DNA from: Saxidomus purpurata
Lineage: Eukaryota; Mollusca; Bivalvia; Venerida; Veneridae
Assembly: GCA_022818135.1 (NCBI GenBank)
Contig: JAFMSR010000002.1
Location: 52,257,545-52,321,544, forward strand
Length of the DNA stretch: 64,000 bases
Direction: 5' to 3'
Below, in pieces: positions 51,529 through 63,933 of this stretch (position 1 is the first letter of the stretch; the number at the start of each line of letters is the position of its first letter). The notes below the pieces were generated by a model, which worked only from the letters and a program-made list of their open reading frames with translations, searched no databases and was not told the DNA's origin. A program made the translations under genes and the position numbers.

Positions 51529-54500
51529 ATGGCATTCCAAAGGAGTACTTAAAACCACTGCGTTTCTACTTCTGTTAAAATTCTATCGGGAATTTTGTAT
51601 GTGCATATTTTAATACAAAACGTGCGTTAATCACTATAGGCGGGCAAAATAACACTGCGATTATAAGGAATAACGAGAAATACATTATTATAGTACTAAT
51701 TAGTTCATTCATAAACCAATTGCAAGGAGTTAGACTGTATTTCGTATATTTGCATGTGTGTTCCATTGAATCAGAAAAAAAGGACTGTATGCTGATGTTG
51801 TAATAATTACGTATTGTTGTAACATTGTAACCACATCAGTGTTATCAGGAGACAAAATGCATTAAATTATGACTAAACTTAACTCTTTTTTTTTCATTTT
51901 TCTAGTAAACTTATCATAGTGAGGAATACGACATCATTATACCCAGTTTATCGTATGATGCAGAAAGTCTTGTTTTGTTCATGTGTTTGTTTGTTGTTGT
52001 TATTAAGAAAAGAAAGAGTGTGTGAAAATTAAGTGTCTACGAACATAAATGTTTGTAAAATTATTTATACATTCTTTTGCAATTCACAACGAATATAATT
52101 TCATCATCCGGATGCTTTAAGACCCATCATTCAATTGACAACACATAAAATAACATCATACAACAATACACATGAACATAAAATATGTTAATATAACACG
52201 CAGTTATTTAAATTGTTACCAGACAGTGTGGAATGTACACCGGGTTGAGTAACCTAGTCCTGTCTGTTGAAATGCAAAACTAATAAATCAGTATAAAGGT
52301 ACAAAACTCAATGTAAATTAAACAACATTTCAACTTAAAAGTGGCGTATAAAACATTTAATGTTATCAAATGTCGTCAAAATTCGAAAAGCGTCATTTTG
52401 AATACCAAAAACTTTAAGCGTTTTCATTATTTCCTGTATGTATAAAATGATAGTTTCAAACCCATTCTAAAACACAGTTTTAATAGCCATAATTATGAAA
52501 TCTCTATACAGTATTCTTACATTAGTCTACTTATTTGAAAAAAACCAAGGCAACAGAGTACGGTGCCCCTAAAGTTACTTGAGATACACTAAATATAATT
52601 TCACTTTACGGGTCCCGTGGACCGTCAGGTTGGAGGTTCGAGTTGCGTTTATTGCCCGTCTATTTAATACTATTCTCTGTACGCATAATTGGGTGTTTTA
52701 TATGCACGTGTAGTTTTATATGTACGTGTAGTTTTATATGGAACAATCATCTAATTCTGAAGGTTTTTTTAACTTACCAAAAGTTGGAACATTATGTTTT
52801 ACGGCTCATCCACTCATTTAAAAACTTCTAACAAAATCGTTATTGAAACTTAAAATTTGAAATAATGAATGAAAAAAACTTATGACAAATAATTCTACGT
52901 TAAACTGAAAAAGTTTTCTTTCTTGTGACATTATAATAGCTTTTTGTGATAAAGATTTTGTTCTTTAATGACATTGTTCAAATTTGAGAACTAGTTATTA
53001 TCATTAAACATGCTAGCATTGTCAATAAAGATAATTTTATTTATTTATTTATCTATTATTTATAAATAATTTATTAAATAAAAAAAAATAAAGATAAAAA
53101 AGTTTTGTTTTTATATCGTATGAAAATATATATTAGTATACTTGCTCTTTCTGTTTTCCTTTGAAATGTAATTACTTTATCCCCACGATAGTTACTCCAA
53201 CTGAAAACTATCATAAAATATCCGTTTTATATGCAGTTTATAAAGGGTTTGCATAATCTGACATCCATGCATCATCACATATCAAATGAACGAATCCTCA
53301 TTCCGATACACCCGGGTGCATTTTAGTGTTTGCACATACTTAGCCTATTAAAGTTTTAAATAGGTCTTGAGTCAATTCAATTTTTGTAAATAGAAGTTAT
53401 AAACCAAACTAGATGTGGTGTTTAAGTTGTAAGGTTATATTTTCAGTCACAAAATCGGACAAGCCAAACGTTACAAAATGGGTATATCTTTTTTTTTCTT
53501 TTCAAATTAAGGTTGAGGTTTTTCTAGCAACATCCTATTTCTTGTGAACTTCATAAAACCGGATACCTAATACCTGATGAATATATTAATTGGAACATTG
53601 AGTGTTTTTACATTTTAAATTTCAAGTTAATGAAATAGGATTTCAGTAGAAAAAATCTTCTAACGCAGTAGAAATTTGCTTGAAAGATAGCTGCTACATG
53701 TATAATAAAAGACTGCCACAGATGAAATAATCGAGTTTTGGTGCACCTGTGAATGGTGTCCGAAGCTTATGCATCACTTGTGTTCTTCACAGATGTTTGC
53801 CTTTTCTTTTGACTGAACTCTAGGGCTAAAATACCTTTCCAAAAAATGTACTACATTGTTAGATAGTCACTATTTCTTGTTTGGCTAGCTTCTGCAAAGG
53901 GAAAGTAATTGCTGAATAACTCTCCAATATCTAACTTCAGATTTTTGTGTAATTGTTTGATAACACATTTACTTCCCGAGTTTCAATTTTAAAAAAAACG
54001 AAAACAGTTTTTATGTAAAAAATTATTGTCCATAGACTCTGATCCTCCTGTTATTTGTGTTAAATAAATAAACCGCAATATTTGTTTTTAGTTGGAAAGT
54101 TCGTCTTATTTCAAAATATCACTACTGTTAAAGTAGAGGAAAACGAACGATCTATATGGCATTTTAATTGCATTCGCTGTAAACACTTATGTTAAATGTG
54201 TCATATAAAAATAAACAAATTACTTCCCTTGCACGTAAATAACGACTAGAGCTAAATATAGTTTCCATCACATCCTCAGCCATTAATCATTTCTGCGAAT
54301 ATACATTGATATCATTTATACAGAGAGAGGTACATGTAACCTAGTTGAAGCAAACTAATCGTTTCACCGTAAAATTGCATTGTTGATGGTTCTTAAGTTT
54401 ACACTAACCTCTGAAAATAATCACGGGAACTTGATATCGATGCAAGTGAATCTTTCGTAAAGTAGGATTACGAAAATATTTGACCGAGAGGATAAAAGAA

Positions 54501-55427
54501 ATATGTCAATAGCCAAACATGAATTACATTTTAGCAAACTACATGTAGATGCATATATGTCGACGTGTAACGAAAATACTTGAATTATGTAGACGCTTTC
54601 CGTGTCTATGATAGTACAGAAAACTTTTCACTTAGGTAAGCAATTTTGACACATTTGCTTAAATATGTGACCCACTTGTTTTTAGTTTCGATTCATTGTG
54701 CATGCAAAAACCTAAAGGCCCTGACCATGTTGTCATATTCAGTACTTCGTAATAATTGAAGACAGTCTATCGATTTTTAGAAAATTAGCCGTCACAAATA
54801 GTTACTGGTGCTTTATTTCAAGACACATACAAAGTCTCGTATGTTTAAATATTGATAATATTGATAATAAACACTCGTATTATAAGGGCCTACTTACTTA
54901 CTTCTAGATGTGTCATACTCATTTTTTTAAACGAAGGGAAGGCAATCCATACTTTGCTGCTGAAAAATATCATACAAATTGAAGGGTTTTGCCCATAAAC
55001 AAAACAAGAGTGCTCTATAAACTTACCTGAGAACCAAAACGTGTTTTGCATTCAAACTATTGTTTAAGCTTGAGTGCAGATTCTTTTTTATTTGATCAGT
55101 GTTTGTGGGAATGTATCCCGTAAGAAAAATTGATTGTTAGGGAATAATTTGTTCTTATATAAAATAAAGATTAAAACTGAACATACTGTAACACGATCAT
55201 TTACCTTCAGTCAAAAGCACAGACAAGGGGAAGAACGAACGGACATATAAAGGAGAGGAGAGAAGATTTGATGATTGACTTTGTGCGTAAAAGAAACTCG
55301 CCAGGGGCATCATCCAATAAAATATAAATAGCAGTTGTCTCTATTTGCTTGCAACGCGCTTAAAACTATTCGTTATAATTGTGGCATGACCATGTAAAAT
55401 AAAAGAAAGTTAGGCAGAAATCAGTTG

Positions 55428-55623
55428 CTGCAGGCACTCTCAGCAATCAGACAGAAGAAAATAAAACAAAAATTTGCCTTTCGGGCCTTAGATTCACCAA
55501 ATCAACACTGCATGACGACATGAAGGAGAAGTTAAAGAGCACCAAAGCTGGCCCCAGTATTAATATCACAGCTGGCGAAGAAACGGCCCTTGTTAATTTT
55601 TTGCTTCATATGGCTAGGCAATG
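55428..55623 (+). pseudogene. Relic of a pipsqueak-type helix-turn-helix transposase (pogo/Tigger-like)
   Basis: After a degenerate start with stops, one frame reads FTKSTLHDDMKEK, then STKAGPSINITAGEE and ALVNFLLHMARQ before a TGA at 55621. The order KSTLHD-(K)-K-GP-L/I-T-EE-LV-LL-MA is typical of the N-terminal DNA-binding part of pogo/Tigger/jerky proteins. The preceding frame (QALSAIRQKK) is interrupted by TAA, so the copy is dead. No terminal repeats were found. Confidence 0.65.
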
Positions 55624-56210
55624 ATTCCCTGACAAGGGACACGACAAGATGGTTTTTTTACTGTACATGTATATCGTTAAACGGGTTTGCTGGATTAATC
55701 TTTAAGTTTTGAAGTTTACTTACTTTTTTAGTTTATGTGTCGATTACAAATGTAAAGGTCGATTCTCAAGCAGTTCTAAAAGCGAATAATTTGGTTTATG
55801 CAGTATTTATTTCATATTTTACATATCGCATACATATATAAGAGTGTCATTTCAATATACAGGATTGAGAAGTAAGTTGAAACAACTTTTGTAATCTCTC
55901 TTCTGAAAAAAGACATACTATAGTTACGTCAGAAACAACATGTTTACTGAATTATAAGCCAAAACAAAGAAAAATGGTGTGTTTAGAAATGTGAAGACAA
56001 ACATCAGGTATTGATAGAATATAATGTGTTTCTGTGGTTGATATAAAAGCTGCTCGCATCGCATGATGAATAAGGTCTGCATTGGGTTAAGAGAAGGAAT
56101 TATTTGCTAAAAGAAAAGTAACGCCAATGATTTACGAAGAAAAGGCGAATGGTAATTAAACAAGAAATATAATGCTTATACTCAAAGTTACAAAAAAAGC
56201 CTATGTCATA

Positions 56211-56216
56211 TTTATT
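56211..56216 (-). terminator. Candidate polyadenylation signal of the second protease gene
   Basis: AATAAA on the minus strand about 445 bases beyond the stop codon at 56661. It is more distant than in the first gene; an upstream non-canonical signal may be used instead. Confidence 0.3.
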
Positions 56217-56660
56217 TTTTATTGCAAAAGGTAGCAAAAGTCTACCTAAAATTGTAAAAGCAAAATTCTAAATCACACCTGACTGAATAGATTCACAAAA
56301 TGTTAATCTTTGGCCATTAGTTACTGATCAACAACGGAAGACAGATATATGTAAAACTAACACTTTTCTGAAGAAACTACATGGGTTCTTAAGAGTCGAT
56401 ATAGATATTCTTAAGGTTATACCCAAGCAAGCTGCAGAATACACTCGGCTGATTTCTTTTGATTTCGAACATTTAACATTAATTCAGTTTAGAAGCCATA
56501 CCATTCTGGTCAGATAAAGATCCTTGGTTGGTATTAAGCTGTGCATTATTGTTAAGTTTGAAAATAGTAAGTTATCTGCTGTCAAATTGATCATAAAACA
56601 TGAGAATTAATTTCATATTCTGTAATGTCCTGGGGTCAGGGAAACTTATCAATACATTTC

Positions 56661-59600
56661 TTAAAACTTGGTTTTCAGAGACATTTTGTCCTCGATCCAT
56701 TTCACATAATTTGGAACGTTGACGTAGATTCCTGGCCATTTTGGTTGGCCGCAATACGCCCCGTAGCTGACTATTCCTGTGGAGAATAAAATAGCAGATT
56801 CTTTTCTTGATTGGCTTCTTCTCTTTAACACATTAATTCTTGTTTTTCTAGTTTCCAAAATTCTTTTTTTAATAACTTACAATTTATGAAGCAGAAACTA
56901 ACACTAAACTTCAGTGCGTGGTCTTAATTTTCAACTCTAAGTTTAAATTTGTAATATAATGAACTGTGTGATAAATAACACTATTTAAATGTATACTTAT
57001 TGTCTAGTAAATTATTTACTGGAAAAAAGCAAGTTTGCTGTAGAAACCATACCATTTATATACCATATTCCTTTAATCTTGCAGCTGTATGGCCCGCCAC
57101 TGTCTCCCTGCAATCGGATATTTTTTATGTGTTAGCAAGGAGCAATACAAATATTCAAGAAATTGCTAATACGAATAATATTATATATTTTATGACTAAT
57201 GTGTTTATATTACATCTTCTAGACTGAAAATTGCTTCAAAACCATATCACAATGATTACTATTTATATACCGCAAAAACAGATCAAAGGGATAACATGTT
57301 AACTGTTCAAAATAGATATAATGTGTAATTTATGTGATGGTATACATGTATGTAATTCGAAAAACTTACAATGCAAGCATCTTTATTCAGTTTGCCGGCG
57401 CAGAATTTCCCCTGTATAGAAGTTTTGAACAACTTGCGTATAAGCACTTGACAGAGATATTGATTCTCTTTTTGTAGTTTCACTTGCTTAAGTACATTAT
57501 CATACCCTGTGCCTGTTGAAGTTTAGAAGAAATTTTGTTTTGATTTTGTTTTGATTTTGAAGAAATTGTGCTCCTATTTCCTTTTTTGATTTAAGCATTG
57601 AAATTGCAAACACAAGTTCCCATTTCTATGGAAAACGATTTTAACGTGACGCGTGAAAATAAGCTGTTTGTGAACACTAAAGTTAGCTATAAATTCAGCT
57701 GTGCAAATACATTAACAAAGTAAAATAGGTTTATAGTGACACCTTTTACAAAATTAAATTCACCTTAAAGGGTCATTACTAACACCAAATCGAATTTTCT
57801 TTTTAAATCTGGAATCGTAACAGGAGTCTTCTCAGAAGGAAAAATATGACATACTGCATTGAATGTGACCATATTGTGTTGAAAATTTGAGTGTAACAAA
57901 AGAATTAATAAATTATATTTTTCCTTTTTAAAAACAAAAACGAAAGTAGGTTTTCCCGTTTTCAAATATCTTTGTAATTTTCCAGAAATCTCCCAGAGAG
58001 AGGCTGTAAATATGTTGTACATACATAAACATGCCTATTTTGAATTATAATTGAAGAAATTACTTCCAATGGTGTGAAAAGTATATGTCTGACTGTTTAC
58101 AACATTCAATAAAGCGAAAGTAGGACAAAAAGACCGCCCAGGTCAATATAAGGAAATACACAAACATTCACTTGTTTTTCTGCTGCAGTATTTCAAACAG
58201 GGAAATACTCCACGGCTGTTGTAAAGTTTTAGAAGCCAGTTTCAAACTGTAGTTCCCTGTTACAATTCTAGATTTAAAAGAAAATTCGATTTGGGGTTAG
58301 TAATGGACCTTTAAGATTGATGAGAAAGTGTTACCTTGTGTTTCACCCCATCCTGTTGTATAACATATCCTTCTGAACTTCATGGTTTTTTGAGAACGTG
58401 ACAGACATATAGGTCTTGCATATTTTGTGAAATTTATATGTTCCTATTGAAAATATAAAAAGTAGTATCATTAAGAGCATTTATGCTCCCTTTAAAATTT
58501 ATAGACCACAATGACATATATCGTTATTTCCAATTGCAAAAGCACTATCAGTAATCTGCTAAAATAATTTATAAAAGCGCATTAATTTTGCGATATCTAG
58601 GCGTTCTTAGTCGGAACAAATATCGTCTAACGATTCTTTGTATTAACCACAAACCGTAACAAAAATCTGTTTAATGTTTGTCTTGTCAAACGTTGCTAAA
58701 TTATATGTCAGCTTTAGTATCATTGTATGTTTGTCATTTGGTTAATTTGGTTCAATGTTTTCTTATTCGAATTTTAAGTGTCGTCATTGTCATTCTATTT
58801 GTCGTTTTTGCGATTGTGTTCCCTACATTTTTATCAATTTTAAAATTGCTGTTACTGTTTAATTGAAACTGAAAACTCGTTTCCTTTCCCCCGAAAGGGT
58901 GATGACATCTGGAATAAATGTTCGAGTGCGATTCAATAAGCTACGGAGCATTCTTCGAAAATCGAACTAAAAATAAATTCGCATTAACTAATTGAAATTG
59001 CATTTATTTTATTTATTGTATCGAACTATTAAATAACAAAAACAAACATAAAATAATAGGGAAAAATAGAACGTTATTTAGTCATTTATAATCAGTATTA
59101 TAACGAAATATTGATTGACGGGTATCGAATATGCAAATATTATTATTTTGAATTCTCTTGGGCCGCTTCATATAAAAATGTGTACGTGTTATTAATTCGT
59201 ATAACAAGGATGTCTGGCCTGTCATGTCAGAGAGAACAGATTCGCAATTTCATTTTAATTTCACAGATTTAGATGTAGAGATAAATAATAAATAAACAGC
59301 CTATGCAATTCCCTTTATAGTTGCACTGACGTTCGTATACGCTTACATATTCAACTGAATCAGATTCAGAATTAGATAATGATGTCCATATGAATGATAC
59401 GTGTATTTTCGGATCTTGAATAATCACGCCATATCATTATACACAAAATGAGATGACAGTCATTACGAGTTCCGTTTCAAACTTTTCATATTATCGACCG
59501 ATCTGCGGCGTCCTCAAGGCTGATAGACTAAATTAATTCAAGATAAATGAGTGCATACATACATGGTTTATGATAAAACAAATACATAGCGGCGTTCACT

Positions 59601-62600
59601 GCATTCGTGATTTGTAACTGCATTCCATTACAAATCAACCGACTTTTATATAATTTCTTTTTCAACGAGTGAAAGTTTTGGGAAATTTTACGATACGTGT
59701 GTTGTGCAAACGAAAAATGGCAGTATTTTAGAAAAACTAGAATTTTCTACAGTTTTCTAGTTTAATTTCTTCTGTATTCAAATTATCTTAGATATCAAAT
59801 TATTTTTATGCTACATAATTTATATACTTATTACTTTTTATAACCTGAACGGTAGAGGTCAATAGTTTTTAAGCACACCGGTGAATATTGAAAAAGGTTG
59901 GTATCGATAGTGTCAAAATTAATGTTTAATAGCGAAAACATGAATCAGAGATAAATTCGTATCTAAGTATATAAAATCTTCAAGTCAATAAAGCACGACC
60001 TTAAGTCTTACTCTAATACTGTTAGTTTAGAGCCATGAATACATTTAAGGTATACGTTTACATATTCAGCTGAGATCATTATTTTCTTATATTATTAAAT
60101 GATACGTTAACGTTTCAACTAGGATCTTGTATATTTACTCCATACATCATAGTACACAATCCAAAACGGGATATACACAATCCAAAACGGGATATACACA
60201 ATCCAAAACGGGATTGACAGTCATTACGAAGCTAGGTGTTCTGTATTAATTAAGAAACCTTGAAACACTTTTTGGACTGGTAAAATTGACATTTTCAATG
60301 ATCGACTAACAGTTTATAAAGTGTCAGTTTAAAAAATCAAGATCATGTGCATATTAATGCAAATGCTGAAAATGATATTAAAAAAACAACACTTGTTAGA
60401 GGTGTAAAACATTATATTATAAGTAATTTAAAAAGGATAGTTTATTACGTGGATTCATTTAATAGTAACAAAAATGTTTTAATAACGTTTTGATTAAGCA
60501 GAAAAAACTTTTATTGAAGTTCGATTGTAAAAACAGTAATTTGTCCCTTTACAAATGTGACAGCATTTCAGGAAATTCTTGGAATACTTACAGAATCAAC
60601 AACGGAAATACCATTTTGATGCTAATATATTTATTAGTTAAAAATTCCGACCTACGTTAATATTCAAGTTTTAAAATTCTAAGTCAGTAATGCTATGGTA
60701 ACTATAGAATTTCTTAGAATTTCTTACAACATTCTACAGAACGCAATGCACGAATGAATAGATTATGTGTTAAGAACGATTAACTTCGAAATAGTTCTAT
60801 ATTTTGTACTTCTTTACTAAATTATTATAATGCAATGTCAATAACCAAAAGAGTAAACAATATGTGAGGATTTTACTTTGACATACATGTATGAGTGTTT
60901 AAGTAAAGATTAAAAACATTAAAATTTTGACAGAAAAAACTAAGAATTTAATTGCAAGCTTATTTTAAATGATGTGAAACCAACCCAGCACTTTGCCTTA
61001 ACTTACATTCAGAGACAACATAATAATTATAAACACCAGGACTGCAAATTATACAAGATATATCAATCTGTGACATTGCCCTGTTTGAATTTCAATTTTG
61101 TTTTCTGAATATAAATCAGATTAATGAAATTGATACTTACCTTAAGTTCCAGTAAAGCTATATCGTTGAGTAATGTTTTCTTATTAAACTCTCCATGAGG
61201 AAGGACTCGCAATATTGTATGTTCCACCTCAGTAGGATCTGTCAAAGTTTTGTCATGTTTACCAACATACACTTTCCATTTGCTTAGATCAGTCTCACTG
61301 CAAGACAAAACACGACCAACAAGACATAAACATGACAAACAAGTCATAAACATAACAAACAAGACATAAACATGACAAACAAAAAAGGTGACATGTTTGA
61401 GATGTCTGATTTCGATTGCAAAAATGTACAAGGTGCAGGTTCCAGGAAAAGCAACATTATATTATTTGAAATATTGCCTTCAAGTTCTTCAAACTATAAC
61501 TCAGAACAGAAACAGGTTTGTTTACTTTGGCAGTTCGGTCTTACAACAAAAGGAACCTAGACTTACAAGCACACAAGCACACTCTGATTGCTATTTAATG
61601 TATACTAAACAGTATTTCAGTACTACACAGAACTACTGTAATATGATTCAGTACATTCTGTACAGTACTCTAGAGAACTATAACTGATACTATACATTAC
61701 TACAATATGATAGACAGTAGAATCGAGTACTAATAATGCAGTTCTACACAGTACTTATTACAATACTGTAAAGCATTACATTCCTACAATGTATACATAT
61801 GTACCAGTACTGCACAACTCTAAAGAATATTACAGTAGAATAGAGTTCTTCTATACTATACTATATATAGTGCTATAAAAATACAAAATTGTATGATACT
61901 GCAGTATATGATACAGTGCTATAGAGTTCTAAACAAATCTAGAGAATAGAATAACATAAATTCAGTTATAGTACAATCATACGGTAAATGGGGAAAACGA
62001 TCACAAAAACCACTTTAATTCAGCTTGCTCAAGAGATCGACTTAAGTGCTTTGATTTTGTCTTTGGTCTACTCAAACGCAAGGAAATTCTTGCGGATAAT
62101 TCCTGAAATGGTCTAATCTGCATGAGGGTCTTAGCTTTTTGTGGGCATGCAATTCTTGTTTACATAAAAATATTAGGTGAGTAATGATAGGCATACTTTA
62201 CCTACATCTGTATGAAAATGTTACAAAAATGTTACAAATGATGGCATTTGCACAATAGCATAAATAAGAATAGTTGTGAACTTTACGCCATGTTCGAATT
62301 ATAAGTTCGTTCCCATGTCCCATGTTGAAAGGTGTACTATTGAATACTTACCCGTCAAAACAGTGAGCGGCTGTAAGAACAAATTGCTGGCTGAGAAGGC
62401 TGCCTCCGCATGTAGCTTTACCGCCCCTTTTTAACATCACCTGAAAATAACTGTTACCTAGCAAAAGTAAACGAATCAATCAGAGGAGACACACATACAA
62501 TGTATGTGGTCGAGTGGACAAGATTGTTAATTTGTTATTATCAAAATTTTCACATATTGAAAGTCAAAGGTTTGAGCCCTACTAACGACCCGGCTTTTAT

Positions 62601-63275
62601 GTGCAGAAGTCGACAGTTGTTAAGCAGAACAGGAGTCAAGAACTGGTACTTCCAAGGAATGATGGTAAGTAATACTGAAATACGGCTAAAACAGGCGGAA
62701 ATACTATTTAATTCAATATTAGAAAGGGAAGTTTCAAATCAATTATTTTGTTCCCCTTTTACACAGATTCAAATTCTATTGAAGTCATATGCACATATTA
62801 GCCGTACCAAATTTTTAATTTCAAAATATACATGTTTTACATCTATAAATATTTCACGAAATGTTCAAAATAAAATTCTCTGTGAAATTTCGTAAAAAAA
62901 AATCAGAAAAAAATCACCTGTTCTCAAGTTTGTAAGTATGAAATACAATTCAAAATTGTGCAAATACTTTTTTTCTAGAAGAATAAATCACTTCATGCAT
63001 TAGGGCTTTAAATGTGTGAGTCTGGAAAATATGTCTAAATCTTACATAAAAAACAATTACGTAAAACTCTCTTCTTTGTTTTACTCGCACCTGTCAAAAG
63101 TATCCTGTTGCTTGCCATGAAATGCATCATATCATGGGAGACTATAACATTCATATTCTTACCATCCAAGGCCATGAGCCACGCACAACCTCTTTCCCAC
63201 CAACAATGTGCCTTCCGACAAAGTCTGGCTGTATATAAGGTTTCCCACATTCTATATCATCGGATAATATCCTGC
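56661..63275 (-). CDS. Second trypsin-like serine protease (S1A), 5' exon outside window
   Basis: Exons are 63275-63163, 62440-62352, 61297-61141, 58443-58335, 57512-57370, 57107-57053 and 56776-56661. They give 259 residues before the stop, with matching phases. Five of these seven exons have exactly the length of the counterpart in the 38-51 kb gene (113, 89, 157, 143 and 55 nt). The fourth is 3 nt longer and the last is 9 nt shorter. The catalytic motifs TAAHC, NDIALL and GDSGGP are intact, KDAC supplies the trypsin-type S1 Asp, and IECG / RPICL can form the chain-linking disulfide. The activation site reads GRH|IVGG, with His where Arg or Lys is expected. The signal-peptide exon was not found up to 64000; in the paralogue it lies 1.9 kb upstream. 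Confidence 0.92.
57769..58310. mobile_element. TTAA-flanked MITE with about 60-bp terminal inverted repeats
   Basis: Left AGGGTCATTACTAACACCAA, then ATCGAATTTTCTTTTTAAAT; right (inverted) AGGTCCATTACTAACCCCAA, then ATCGAATTTTCTTTTAAAT. TTAA stands at 57765-57768 and 58311-58314. It is 542 bp without coding sequence. It lies in the intron between exons 5 and 6 of the second protease and is absent from the homologous intron of the first (40387-40718), which is about 490 bases shorter. Confidence 0.88.
58904..58990 (+). mobile_element. 5'-truncated SINE sharing the common 3' tail
   Basis: ACATCTGGAATAAATGTTCG, then AGTGCGATTCAATAAGCTAC and GGAGCATTCTTCG, AATCGAACTAAAAATAAATT match the last 85 bases of the SINE at 28680-28940. 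No head is present. Confidence 0.75.
59330..60230. repeat. Two diverged copies of a 150-bp segment, plus a 21-bp triplet array
   Basis: TATACGCTTACATATTCA / TATACGTTTACATATTCA, AATGATACGT and TGACAGTCATTACGA occur in the same order at 59336-59468 and 60052-60229. The second copy contains three 21-base units of TACACAATCCAAAACGGGAT at 60153-60215, which are absent from the first. Both lie in intron 4 of the second protease (numbering exon 1 as the missing one). Confidence 0.65.
61321..61380. repeat. 20-bp tandem repeat, 3 units
   Basis: AAGACATAAACATGACAAAC occurs three times with two substitutions in the middle unit. It begins 24 bases from the acceptor of the 61297-61141 exon. Confidence 0.9.
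61600..61960. repeat. Cryptically simple region rich in AGTAC / TACTG
   Basis: Motifs CAGTACT, TACTGTA, GTACAGTACT and ACAGTAGAAT recur without a fixed period for about 350 bases. This is typical of a decayed microsatellite. It lies in an intron of the second protease. Confidence 0.6.
62500..62690 (+). mobile_element. tRNA-derived SINE in protease intron 3' of exon 3 (copy B)
   Basis: It has an A-box-like GTGGTCGAGTGGACAAGATT, a B box AGGTTTGAGCCC and a body with GAACTGGTACTTCCAAGGAA, TGATGGTAAGTAATACTG and ACGGCTAAAACAGG. It lies about 60 bases beyond the catalytic-His exon, at the same place as the degenerate copy at 48230-48345. Confidence 0.7.
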
Positions 63276-63793
63276 CTATGTGACAGGGAAAAAACAGCTG
63301 CACAGTAAACAAAGGTTGACGGTGTTACAGATGTTATAGAAGTATGTCTAAATGTTTTCCTAAGTACGAAAAATAAAAGGTTTGTCCAGTGAAAGATAAA
63401 ATTCATTTAACATCGTAGTAACGTCTAATGACGTTATGTTTCTGTATGCCATAGTAATATTCAAGACACGGTTGCTTACTGGCACAACTTTTCTTCTGTC
63501 TTTCACATTATTTCATACTAAAAACTTGTTATTAGTCTCTTAATCTACTTCCTAGGCCCTAGACCCTTACAAATCTGTTTTGCCCAAATACTGCAGAATT
63601 TCCAAGTTTATAACAACCCAAGCATGATCAGTCATTTTGTCTGGAATAATATGATGCCATGATGAGCACGGAAACATAAATAATTAGCACCATAATTCTG
63701 TTTTTGAAATGATAAAAGGATTCTCTGTCAAACTACATAGACCTCCTTTAATAATACAATCATATAAATTAGGAAATAGATTTCACTTTAAAT

Positions 63794-63933
63794 TTGAGTG
63801 ATATACCGGTTAGTATATCATTGTGTGGAGTGTAGATGCGTAGTTATCTAATCACGAAGGCCGAAGGCCTGAGTGATTAACTACGAATTATCTTAACGAC
63901 ACACAGTGATATATTAACCGGTTTATCACTCAA
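63794..63933. repeat. 140-bp palindromic MITE
   Basis: The arms are nearly perfect inverted copies: TTGAGTGATATACCGGTTAG, then TATATCATTGTGTG and GTAGTTATCTAATCAC on the left; the right arm reads TTGAGTGATAAACCGGTTAA, TATATCACTGTGTG and GTAGTTAATCACTC on the minus strand. The centre is GAAGGCC. It lies upstream of the second visible exon of the second protease, probably in its intron 1. Confidence 0.85.

Larger units (their letters stand above)
51411..56660. other. Intergenic region between the two proteases
   Basis: No intact gene. It must contain the promoter of the first protease (immediately above 51410) and the 3'UTR of the second. It contains a CGTGTAGTTTTATATG two-copy repeat near 52706-52740, an AT-rich TATTTATT tract at 53036-53092, and the helix-turn-helix relic at 55428-55623. 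Between these I see nothing I can support. Confidence 0.6.

Noticed and set aside
52600..52660. B-box-like GGAGGTTCGAGTTGCG
   Set aside because: No A box or SINE body upstream that I can align; too weak to annotate.
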